From contig JACPPA010000033.1 of assembly GCA_016191285.1 (NCBI GenBank), positions 1 through 64,000 on the forward strand: a stretch of DNA of 64,000 nucleotides, given 5' to 3'. The notes under the pieces were generated by a model. That model worked only from the letters and a program-made list of their open reading frames with translations, had not been told where the DNA came from and searched no databases. Every line of letters begins with the position of its first letter. The first letter of the stretch is position 1. Shown here piece by piece: positions 25,516-31,673 of the stretch. The position numbers and the translations under genes were made by a program. The DNA is from Gammaproteobacteria bacterium. Lineage in GTDB: Bacteria; Pseudomonadota; Gammaproteobacteria; Ga0077536.

Positions 25516-25735
25516 CTTCAACCACGCGTAATACCCGCTCTTCGAAACTCCCAACACACGACTCATCAACGTCACTGGAATTTGCGTCCGTAACCGGCTC
25601 ATCAGGGCGTCCTTCACTTGCTGTCCTTCGCGAAGTACGCCGTCGCTTTTTAACAGGTCACGCTCCTGCTTCATCTCCGCCAACTCACGACGCAATCGCG
25701 ACACTTCGGCATCGCCTTGGCCGCCTAACCACCAA
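25516..25735 (-). mobile_element. IS3-family insertion sequence fragment (orfA end / orfB start)
   Basis: Reading leftwards, EVSRLRRELAEMKQERDLL is the leucine-zipper end of IS3-family OrfA. It is followed in one frame by KATAYFAKDSK-stop (OrfA end) and in the -1 frame by DALMSRLRTQIPVTLMSRVL and GVSKSGYYAWLKR (OrfB start). The TTAAAAAG stretch between them suits the programmed frameshift of this family. Both element ends and the DDE catalytic region are missing, so it is a dead fragment replacing most of the terminase large subunit. Confidence 0.85.
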
Positions 25736-25758
25736 GCAACCTAAGAGAAGGCTGCATC

Positions 25759-26532
25759 ATGGCTGACGTTAATTCTATCAAGACAATCGATGAGGTATCG
25801 CCTGGCCACGTGCGATACATCGGCCGCAAGGCAACGCTAATCGCTGCGGGCGTGGCGGCGACCGAAGACATGTTCCCCGCCAGGGGCAAGAAGCGTCGCT
25901 ACATAACCGACCAGCGGTTGCGACCAACTCCCGCGTACTTCGCCACCACCAAGCGCGGGCCCAAATTCATGGTAACCCGCTCGATTTATTGGAACGACCC
26001 TGAATGAGCGGCGGCCGCAAAAGCGGAGCAAGCAGAGCGCGAGAAAATCGACAACGAGCGTTGGGCGAGCCTTGAAGGATCCCAGCAAACGCCCGTGCAG
26101 CAAGCGTCTCTATTTGATGAACGACAGGATGCAGATGACGCAGATGACGAGGTTGACGAAGACGACACGCTAGCACTGGGAGCGATTGACACCGACTGGG
26201 GTTTTTATAAGCGCGATGACAGTTGGTTTTTTTCCTTCGCCTACAAAGGCCGGCGCGATCAACTGATCGAAGCCGGGATTATCACAGCAAACCAGCTTCC
26301 AAAGAAAAAGAGCAGCCGACGGTCGTGCGGTTCTTCTCACCCCGAATCGGGCGACTGGTGTGTATCGCGATCAGAAAGTGGCGACAACTTTGATTCTCAT
26401 TACCACGTTGATGCTGCTGTGATCCTCTCCGAGCTTGACGAGAAGCAGTTCAGGCGATTCTTCATTGCAATCGGGCACACAGATCAAAGTTCCTATGGCG
26501 ATCGAACGGCGGGCTTAGTTGACCCCGGCTAG
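25759..26532 (+). pseudogene. Hypothetical island gene with in-frame TGA
   Basis: ATG 25759 opens MADVNSIKTIDEVSPGHVRY... to ...SIYWNDPE, then TGA at 26005-26007. The same frame continues without a break, AAAAKAEQAEREKIDNERW... to ...SSYGDRTAGLVDPG, for 175 more codons. The continuation includes an acidic run (DADDADDEVDEDD) and FYKRDDSWFFSFAYKGRRDQ. A CGA-to-TGA change would explain it. TGA is used as a normal stop elsewhere here, so readthrough coding is unlikely. Function unknown. Confidence 0.65.
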
Positions 26533-26575
26533 CAAGAAAGCTTGTCGGCGAATGCGGGTAAAAGGAGAATTCAAC

Positions 26576-26821
26576 ATGAACATCGACACATTCACACTCG
26601 AAGATCGCCGGAACATTTTGGGCCAAGCCATCATGCGGCACCTTGTCCAAATATCCGGTCACATCAACGGCCGGCACTCAGTACTGCCGGGTTGGAAACT
26701 CGCAAACGCCGAGGAGATCGAAAAACTCCTGTGGTCGATTACGGCAGGAGTGATGTATGGCGACCTCATCGATCCTAAAAGCCAACCGCGCCAAATTAAG
26801 CACCTGACGGTCATTAAGTAG
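26576..26821 (+). CDS. Hypothetical protein, 81 aa
   Basis: ATG 26576 is preceded by AAAAGGAGAATTC, a strong ribosome site, which decides this start over upstream ones. The product (MNIDTFTLEDRRNILGQAIM..., ...WSITAGVMYGDLIDPKSQ...) is mixed alpha/beta with no known domain. It is the last phage-type gene before the TA cluster. Confidence 0.6.
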   Translation: MNIDTFTLEDRRNILGQAIMRHLVQISGHINGRHSVLPGWKLANAEEIEKLLWSITAGVMYGDLIDPKSQPRQIKHLTVIK

Positions 26822-26895
26822 TCAACGCAGCCGTCATCGCCGACGCGGTCGCGGTTGCCAACGCCCTGACTAGAACCCGGTCACGTTTCCTGCGC

Positions 26896-26926
26896 ATTAC
26901 GTTTGGCGTATAACGAATACCGTAAT
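26896..26926. promoter_or_regulatory. Inverted repeat upstream of higB (pair 3)
   Basis: ATTACG (26896-26901) and CGTAAT (26921-26926) are perfect inverted arms separated by 19 bp that contain GTATAACG. They lie 13 bp before the GTG start of higB, the position of a higBA operator. Its role is inferred. Confidence 0.45.
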
Positions 26927-26938
26927 AAGATCGCAAGC

Positions 26939-27217
26939 GTGATTCAATCTTTCAATTGTGACAACACACGGGTGCTGTTTGAAGGTGGGAATCCGCGACA
27001 ATTTCTAGCATTCAATGGTATCGCGACACGCAAATTGACGTATCTCGATGCCGCACTGGAATCGAAAGACTTGGTGTCTCCGCCAGGTAACCGACTGGAA
27101 AATCTGCGCGGAGACAAGACCGGACAATACAGCATCCGGATTAGCGATCAATGGCGTCCGTGCTTCGTGTGGGGTTCTAGCGGACCCACAAATGTCGAGA
27201 TCGCCGATTACCGCTAA
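26939..27217 (+). CDS. higB: HigB-type toxin (pair 3), antitoxin gene broken
   Basis: 92 residues from GTG 26939, chosen because HigB proteins begin at this point (VIQSFNCDNTRVLFEGGN). RelE-family pattern: LVSPPGNRLENLRGDKTGQY, SIRISDQWRPCFVW and end VEIADYR. The frame is intact, so an active mRNA-cleaving toxin is possible, yet the adjacent higA is split by a mobile element. Survival implies that the toxin is weak, silent, or neutralised by another HigA such as pair 2. Confidence 0.88.
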   Translation: MIQSFNCDNTRVLFEGGNPRQFLAFNGIATRKLTYLDAALESKDLVSPPGNRLENLRGDKTGQYSIRISDQWRPCFVWGSSGPTNVEIADYR

Positions 27218-27229
27218 GAGGATACGAAT

Positions 27230-27685
27230 ATGCCGAAACCAACGAACCGCATGCGCCCGGTGCATCCGGGCGAAGTCCTACGTGAAGACTTCTTGATCCC
27301 GCTGGCGATGAGCGTCAACGCGCTCGCATCCCAGCTAAGGAAGCTCTGCAAAAGGCAGAGCTTCCCGCGGCACAGGAAGGTGCCGCCATTTTCGATGGTT
27401 GCAAACCATTGAAAATGAAGGGAAGCAAAAATCATACTTTTTGCTTCCCGTACTCTGAATAAGTCCAGGATGGACTTATTCAGAGGTTCCCTAAGTGTGC
27501 CGGCGACTCGCATTCACGAAATCGTGAAGGAGCGGCGCGGCATTACTGCCGACACTGCAGCCCGCCTGGCACGCTTCTTCGCGACTACTCCCGAAGTATG
27601 GTTAAACCTGCAGAACGCCTACGACCTCAAGACCCTGCCGTCCCGCGCGGAGATCGAAGCGCGGGTCGCGCCACGGGCAGCATAA
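27230..27685 (+). pseudogene. higA: HigA-type antitoxin (pair 3) interrupted by element copy D
   Basis: The N-terminal part reads RPVHPGEVLREDFLIPLAMS then VNALASQL, followed by element copy D. The C-terminal part resumes SVPATRIHEIVKERRGITAD, with end TPEVWLNLQNAYDL. Deleting the element and one CTAA joins SQL to SVPATRI in frame and gives a full ~99-residue HigA. As it stands the protein stops after about 60 residues with 25 foreign ones, losing the second half of the HTH. Confidence 0.93.
27335..27494 (+). mobile_element. YTAR hairpin element, copy D (152 bp, inside higA)
   Basis: Element 27339-27490 is flanked by CTAA at 27335-27338 and 27491-27494. It is the reverse orientation of copies B, C and E. 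Ends are GGAAGCTCTG and CAGAGGTTCC. All four stems are kept. It is almost identical to B and C, which suggests recent movement. Confidence 0.93.
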
Positions 27686-27760
27686 CCGGATCCGCGCATG
27701 CCTGCGTGGCGCGACCATTGCAGAGGAATACGTCTTGAAATATGGGCAATGTAATGAATA

Positions 27761-27778
27761 ACTTTACAATAGTAAAGT
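27761..27778. promoter_or_regulatory. Putative higBA (pair 4) operator
   Basis: ACTTTAC-AATA-GTAAAGT is a perfect 7-bp inverted repeat with a 4-bp spacer, ending 19 bp before the GTG start of higB at 27798. TACAAT within it could serve as a -10 box. Position and symmetry fit binding by the HigA HTH dimer. Confidence 0.65.
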
Positions 27779-27797
27779 CATGGGCTACAGTTAATCC

Positions 27798-28073
27798 GTG
27801 ATCAAGAGCTTCCGGCACAAAGGGCTGGCACGCTTCTTCAACGAAGGCGAAGCGGGCGGAATAGCGCCCAGCCTAGCCGCCCGAGTGGGTGTTCGTTTAA
27901 GGACTTTGCACGCGGCCACCCGGCCCGAGGACCTGAACATTCCCGGCTTTGACTTTCACGCACTGAAGGGCAAACCCAAACGATACAGCGTCCACCTCAA
28001 TGGTCCATTCTGTGTCACGTTCGAATGGGTAGATGGGGCAGCGTGGCGAGTCGATTTACAGAACTATCACTGA
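27798..28073 (+). CDS. higB: HigB-type toxin (pair 4)
   Basis: 91 residues from GTG 27798 (MIKSFRHKGLARFFNEGEAG). RelE-like pattern: LRTLHAATRPEDLNIPGFDF, then KRYSVHLNGPFCVTFEW and end VDLQNYH. It is probably an mRNA endonuclease acting at the ribosome. It is directly followed by its antitoxin gene (1 bp gap) and preceded by a symmetric operator. Both genes of the pair are intact. Confidence 0.93.
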   Translation: MIKSFRHKGLARFFNEGEAGGIAPSLAARVGVRLRTLHAATRPEDLNIPGFDFHALKGKPKRYSVHLNGPFCVTFEWVDGAAWRVDLQNYH

Positions 28074-28074
28074 G

Positions 28075-28452
28075 ATGAAGACCATGGCAAGAGAGTACAA
28101 AGCAAGCGCGTTCCCGGCGCTACCACCAGTTCACCCGGGTGCGCTACTTCGGGAAGAAACACTACCGGCCGCAGAGCTGTCCGTCACGGCCGCGGCCATC
28201 GCGATCGGTGTAACCCGCCAGACGCTCCACAGCATTCTGCGCGAGGCGCAGAGCGTGACGCCAGCCATGGCGCTGCGCCTCGGTAAGCTATTCGGCAACG
28301 GACCGGATCTGTGGCTTCGCATGCAGCAGGATTATGACCTGTGGCACGCGCAGCGAGAGATTGCCGCCGAACTGAATACCATCAAGACGCTGGCGGTCGC
28401 CTCACCGAACTCTGCGCTTGACTATCTGGATAAATATCGCATATTGAGATAA
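28075..28452 (+). CDS. higA: HigA-type antitoxin (pair 4)
   Basis: 125 residues from ATG 28075 (an ATG at 28084 is an alternative). Entry PPVHPGALLREETLPAAELS, HTH AAAIAIGVTRQTLHSILREA, then GPDLWLRMQQDYDLW and a ~25-residue tail that is longer than in pair 2. It neutralises the HigB before it and represses the pair. Confidence 0.9.
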   Translation: MKTMAREYKASAFPALPPVHPGALLREETLPAAELSVTAAAIAIGVTRQTLHSILREAQSVTPAMALRLGKLFGNGPDLWLRMQQDYDLWHAQREIAAELNTIKTLAVASPNSALDYLDKYRILR

Positions 28453-28461
28453 TAGTACGCG

Positions 28462-28749
28462 GTGCACGTAATAGCTTGGAAGGCGCTGAAGTCCTTCGGC
28501 GAGCGACACCCGGACGCCGCCGGCCCGCTTCGCCAGTGGGTTAAGTTGGTCGAGAACGGGCGCTTTACTTCGTTTGCCGATCTGCGGCGTACCTTCGGAT
28601 CGATCGATAAAGTGAGAGAACTGCGCGTTTTTAACATCGGCGGTAACAAGTATCGGTTAGTCGCCTACGTGCGATTCGATTGGCAACGGTGCTACATCAA
28701 ACACGTGCTGACCCACGATGAGTACGACGAAGGAGACTGGAAATCATGA
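28462..28749 (+). CDS. higB: HigB-family mRNA interferase of the second type (pair 5)
   Basis: 95 residues from GTG 28462. It belongs to a different HigB subfamily from pairs 2-4: HVIAWKALKSFGERHPDAAG, then FNIGGNKYRLVAYVRFDWQR and CYIKHVLTHDEYDEGDW, the pattern of HigB_toxin proteins (E. coli HigB type). It would cleave mRNA. It overlaps the antitoxin start by 4 bp. Confidence 0.9.
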   Translation: MHVIAWKALKSFGERHPDAAGPLRQWVKLVENGRFTSFADLRRTFGSIDKVRELRVFNIGGNKYRLVAYVRFDWQRCYIKHVLTHDEYDEGDWKS

Positions 28750-29153
28750 ACGCCACGCTGAATAAAATTGCCCCGGCATGGAAAGCGATCGAACAAGCAA
28801 CACGCTTAGGGCCGATTAAGAATAAAGCCCACTACCACGAAATCGTGGTCCTTAGCGATGCGCTAATTGGCGAAATCGGCGGCAACGCTGCGCATCCGCT
28901 GGTCAGCTTGCTGTACATCGTGGGTGACTTAATCCGGGACTACGACGAGAAGCATTACGCAATCCCGGATGCGTCGCCCGCTGGAATCGTCGCCTTCTTA
29001 ATGGAACAGCACGGGCTACGTCAGTCCGATCTACCGGAGATCGGCACGCAAGGTGTGGTGTCCGAAGTCCTGAGCGGCAAACGCGCATTGAATGCCCGAC
29101 AAATAAAGCGCCTCGCGGAGCGCTTCGGCGTGGCTGCGGGGGCGTTTCTGTAA
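28746..29153 (+). CDS. higA: HigA-family antitoxin (pair 5)
   Basis: 135 residues. The N-terminal half is LGPIKNKAHYHEIVVLSDAL and DLIRDYDEKHYAIPDASPAG; the C-terminal HTH is LMEQHGLRQSDLPEIGTQGV followed by EVLSGKRALNARQIKRLAER. This matches the HigA partner of the E. coli-type HigB. ATG overlaps the toxin stop (ATGA), implying coupled translation. The 213-bp stretch that follows (29154-29366) shows no gene. Confidence 0.92.
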   Translation: MNATLNKIAPAWKAIEQATRLGPIKNKAHYHEIVVLSDALIGEIGGNAAHPLVSLLYIVGDLIRDYDEKHYAIPDASPAGIVAFLMEQHGLRQSDLPEIGTQGVVSEVLSGKRALNARQIKRLAERFGVAAGAFL

Positions 29154-29366
29154 CAACCACTCGAACCCGGCGCTTAGCCACAAGCCGATCACTCGGGGCG
29201 AATAGCTGGGGCCTTGCCGGCACGGCGCGGGCCTTGCGAGTGGATAAAAATCCGGAGTCGAGTGTGAAGAAACGAGATCTCAAATAAAGCCGAATCGCCT
29301 TGTTCGACCGATGACCGTTCCGCTCACTCCAGCCCGTATCCGGATAGCTCTGATCTGGGCGGTGCA

Positions 29367-29776
29367 ATGATCGCCGTAATGCATCGCCATGATCCCTTTG
29401 CTGCAAAAAAACTAATCAAACACCTTCATCGGCTCCTCGAAGAAAACGAAGCGATAGATTTCTTGCTTCCCTATTTGAAGCACGCGTTCGGCCGAATGGT
29501 CGAGAATAACCATTCGGCGGATGCCGCTTTCGGTGTGAATACTCCACCGGCTAAAGCCGGTTGCTTCGGATTACCGCTAGGGAAACTCTGAATAAGTCCC
29601 TCCTGGACTTTTCAGAGTACGGAAAACAAAAAGTGTGATTTTTGTTTTCCTTCATTTTCAACGGTCTGCGACCATTGAAAATGGCGGCACATCCCTGTGC
29701 CGCAGGACTCTCTGCCTTTTGCAGAGATTCCCTAGAAGCCGGATTGATCGACCTTGCGGCCGATGAGGTAGGCTGA
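29367..29776 (+). pseudogene. Hypothetical ORF split by element copy E
   Basis: MIAVMHRHDPFAAKKLIKHL... continues to GCFGLPL, where element copy E begins. Deleting the element and one CTAG continues the frame EAGLIDLAADEVG and stops at TGA near 29776. No domain is recognised, and the middle (NNHSADAAFGVNTPPAKAG) looks low-complexity, so this may be a chance frame. Confidence 0.3.
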
Positions 29777-30018
29777 AAATAACGGACGCCATCGTCAAGC
29801 AGCGGAGCGTAGCTGACACTGTTGTGCGAATACCGCCGGGGCCAAGCGCCCGGCTGCGCCATACCGTTCAATTCGAACAATTCGGGATTTAACGTAACGA
29901 CTATATTGCGCAGCATTTCGACCGCTGCGGTTTCGGCCACGAGGCCCGGAACGTCATTGCTAGTCGCGACCCAGACTTTCGCCTCGTCGTCCCACACTAC
30001 CGTGACCGTGATCTTCAT
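29551..30018 (-). CDS. DUF1902 (HicB-like) protein, C-terminus read into element copy E
   Basis: ATG 30018 is preceded by GGAAGGACGAGGT. Residues 1-65 are a DUF1902 domain: MKITVTVVWDDEAKVWVATS, then NDVPGLVAETAAVEMLRNIV, a HicB-antitoxin-like fold. The next 30 residues end ...RYFQPTSSAARSINPAS, then the frame enters element E and stops at 29551. Upstream the same frame continues without a stop into soxY, so the domain is fused in frame to the soxY C-terminal frame. No HicA-like toxin is seen next to it. Confidence 0.6.
   Translation of the reverse strand: MKITVTVVWDDEAKVWVATSNDVPGLVAETAAVEMLRNIVVTLNPELFELNGMAQPGAWPRRYSHNSVSYAPLLDDGVRYFQPTSSAARSINPASRESLQKAESPAAQGCAAIFNGRRPLKMKENKNHTFCFPYSEKSRRDLFRVSLAVIRSNRL
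29577..29735 (-). mobile_element. YTAR hairpin element, copy E (151 bp, diverged)
   Basis: Element 29581-29731 has CTAG at 29577-29580 and 29732-29735. It has the same end motifs and stems as B and C but several substitutions (for example GGAAAACAAAAAGTGTGATTT in place of the GGGAAGC stem start). Some stem changes are paired so that the helix survives: GGAAAACAAAAA opposite TTTTTGTTTTCC. It is the oldest full-length copy in the window. Confidence 0.92.
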
Positions 30019-30479
30019 ACCTCGTCCTTCCGTACCGTCGCCGATTGTTACCTTGACCAACTGGGTGGAGTAGAAAATGCCCGCATCGGTCGTGATCAAG
30101 GCGTGCAAATTCGAGGTTTCCGCCACTTTGGCGCAGGTCGCGATGAAGGGCTCAGTCCCGTTCGGAATGGCGAACACCGCCGAGAGTAGATGCGGATTTT
30201 TTTATGACGATCGCAATCGAGCGGATCCCAGGTAATTTGCTCTCGACTTCGATGGGAACGACCGTGCCGTTCTCCGCAATTTCTGGCGCGCTAACCGCGA
30301 TATCAGAAGAGCGTTTGGCGCCGCTCGCGCCAAACGCTTTGAATACGGCGTCGAGACCGGTCGAATCGAAAGCCGCGCGGTCGTCAGTGGCCGCGGCCAC
30401 CCGAACGCCGGTGGCAAATGCCATCGCGCACACGCCACCGGCGCTCGCTAATCGGAGAAAGCGTCGGCATTGAGTGCAT
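30019..30479 (-). pseudogene. soxY: SoxY-like thiosulfate-oxidation carrier, frameshifted and lacking its GGCGG tail
   Basis: The N-terminal frame has a Tat-type signal (CRRFLRLASAGGVCAMAFAT) and the SoxY pattern ENGTVVPIEVESKLPGIRSI. At a run of seven T (30197-30203; A on the coding strand) the frame shifts. The C-terminal part reads NPHLLSAVFAIPNGTEPF and VKVTIGDG. With six instead of seven bases the two join as IVIKNPHLLSAV. The ATG at 30479 is also one base out of frame. SoxY normally ends VTIGGCGG, whose Cys carries the sulfur intermediates; here the frame runs VTIGDGTEGRG into DUF1902. The gene is dead. No soxZ, soxX or soxA is nearby. Confidence 0.82.
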
Positions 30480-30541
30480 AGGATCGCGCCTTATTGCGTG
30501 CGTCGATTGGACCCGCGGCGAGCATAGATGGTTGCATGGGG

Positions 30542-31627
30542 CTAGGGGTGGTCGGGATACGAAAGACGGTAGAGCGCACCGGCGTCGTCGTCGGAAATCA
30601 ACACTGAACCATCCGGCAATGGAGCAACGTCCACCGGTCGCCCGGAAACCTTACCGTCGCGCAGCCACCCGGTGATGAACGGCTCGTGTTTGATCGCGAC
30701 GCCGTTTTTGTCGAGTGCCACGCGTACGATGCGATAGCCGACCTTCTCGGTGCGATTCCAGGAACCGTGTTCGGCGATGAATAAATTATTGCGATATTCT
30801 GCCGGAAATTGCTGGCCGGTATAGAACATCATGCCAAGCGGCGCAACATGCGGTCCGAGTTTCACCACTGGCGGGGTAAATTCTTGCGTCGTGTGTCCCG
30901 CGCCAAACTCGGGATCGAGGACATCGCCGCCGTGCACATAGGGAAAGCCGAAATGTTGTCCGACGACGGTCACGCGATTCAACTCGCAGGCCGGGCGGTC
31001 GTCGCCTAACCAATCGCGTCCGTTATCTGTGAACCAGAGTTCCGAAGTCACCGGATGCCACGCAAAGCCCTCTGAATTTCGGATTCCCCTGGCCACAACT
31101 TCAAGATCGCTACCATCCGGATTCAGGCGCAAAAGTGCGGAATACGGCAGCGGCTTCACGCAAACATTACACGGTGCGCCGACTGGCACGTATAACTTTC
31201 CATCTGGACCAAACCCGAGATATTTCAAACCGTGATGGGTATCCGTCGGCAATTGGTCGTAGACAATATGCGACACTGGTCGCTCGCGATAATGTGCAGC
31301 GATGTTATCGAAGCGGAGAACCCGACTGACGTCGCCAACAAACAAATTGCCGGTGTGCAGCGCCACTCCGGTCGGGAGTGTCAGTTCGTCGGAAATTACC
31401 ACAATCTCTTCGGCTTTGTGCACGCCATGATCCACTAGCGCGTAAACCTTGCCGCGACTCGACCCTACGAACACCAGACCTTGTGGAGCGACGGCGATTT
31501 GTCGCGCCCCCGGTACATTCGTCGCGTATAGCGCAATTTTAAATCCGGGCGGAACATGCAAGTTCGCTAGCGGATCCGCGCTTGCGTTCGATTGCACCAG
31601 CGCAATCGCAATGAGCCATGCGCACAA
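30542..31627 (-). CDS. PQQ-type sugar/sorbosone dehydrogenase-like beta-propeller protein, periplasmic
   Basis: 361 residues with a signal peptide (CAWLIAIALVQSNASA then DPLANLHVPPGFKIALYA). The mature part is a six-bladed propeller of the sorbosone dehydrogenase/GDH-B type: ARQIAVAPQGLVFVGSSRGK, DTHHGLKYLGFGPDGKLYVP, GIRNSEGFAWHPVTSELWFT and LFIAEHGSWNRTEKVGYRI, with the His/Arg/Trp positions typical of the family. It probably oxidises a sugar or polyol in the periplasm with a PQQ-like cofactor; substrate unknown. The start is uncertain: TTG 31627 is the first start codon, and no ATG with a basic n-region is visible. Confidence 0.82.
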   Translation of the reverse strand: MCAWLIAIALVQSNASADPLANLHVPPGFKIALYATNVPGARQIAVAPQGLVFVGSSRGKVYALVDHGVHKAEEIVVISDELTLPTGVALHTGNLFVGDVSRVLRFDNIAAHYRERPVSHIVYDQLPTDTHHGLKYLGFGPDGKLYVPVGAPCNVCVKPLPYSALLRLNPDGSDLEVVARGIRNSEGFAWHPVTSELWFTDNGRDWLGDDRPACELNRVTVVGQHFGFPYVHGGDVLDPEFGAGHTTQEFTPPVVKLGPHVAPLGMMFYTGQQFPAEYRNNLFIAEHGSWNRTEKVGYRIVRVALDKNGVAIKHEPFITGWLRDGKVSGRPVDVAPLPDGSVLISDDDAGALYRLSYPDHP

Positions 31628-31673
31628 GCAGCGGGTGGGGTTGATATGGTTTCTCTCGTGGGGACTAGTGTGA

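Larger units (their letters stand above)
15663..30040. mobile_element. Decaying prophage-like genomic island at tRNA-Arg
   Basis: The island begins right after the tRNA-Arg 3' end with a P4-type integrase. It contains remnants of phage replication (ParB-like, primase, helicase) and packaging (terminase small subunit, truncated large subunit), many tiny ORFs, five toxin-antitoxin pairs, an IS3 fragment and five copies of a hairpin-rich element. The right limit is inferred from the point near 30030-30040 where soxY sequence stops before its functional tail and runs into a DUF1902 frame. I found no direct repeat of the tRNA 3' end in the window, so attR is lost, diverged or elsewhere, and the right edge is approximate. 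Confidence 0.75.

Noticed and set aside
25759-26532. Alternative genetic code or selenocysteine for TGA
   Set aside because: TGA ends many intact genes in the window, including 4-bp ATGA overlaps. No SECIS-like stem or Sec enzyme context is visible; a point mutation is simpler.
17038-29735. Hairpin elements as intergenic repeats of the BIME/REP kind
   Set aside because: Copies B and D interrupt genes with exact 4-bp duplications, which shows transposition; REP sequences are not flanked by such duplications.
29740-30018. HicAB toxin-antitoxin pair
   Set aside because: A DUF1902/HicB-like domain is present, but no HicA-sized dsRBD-like toxin gene lies next to it.
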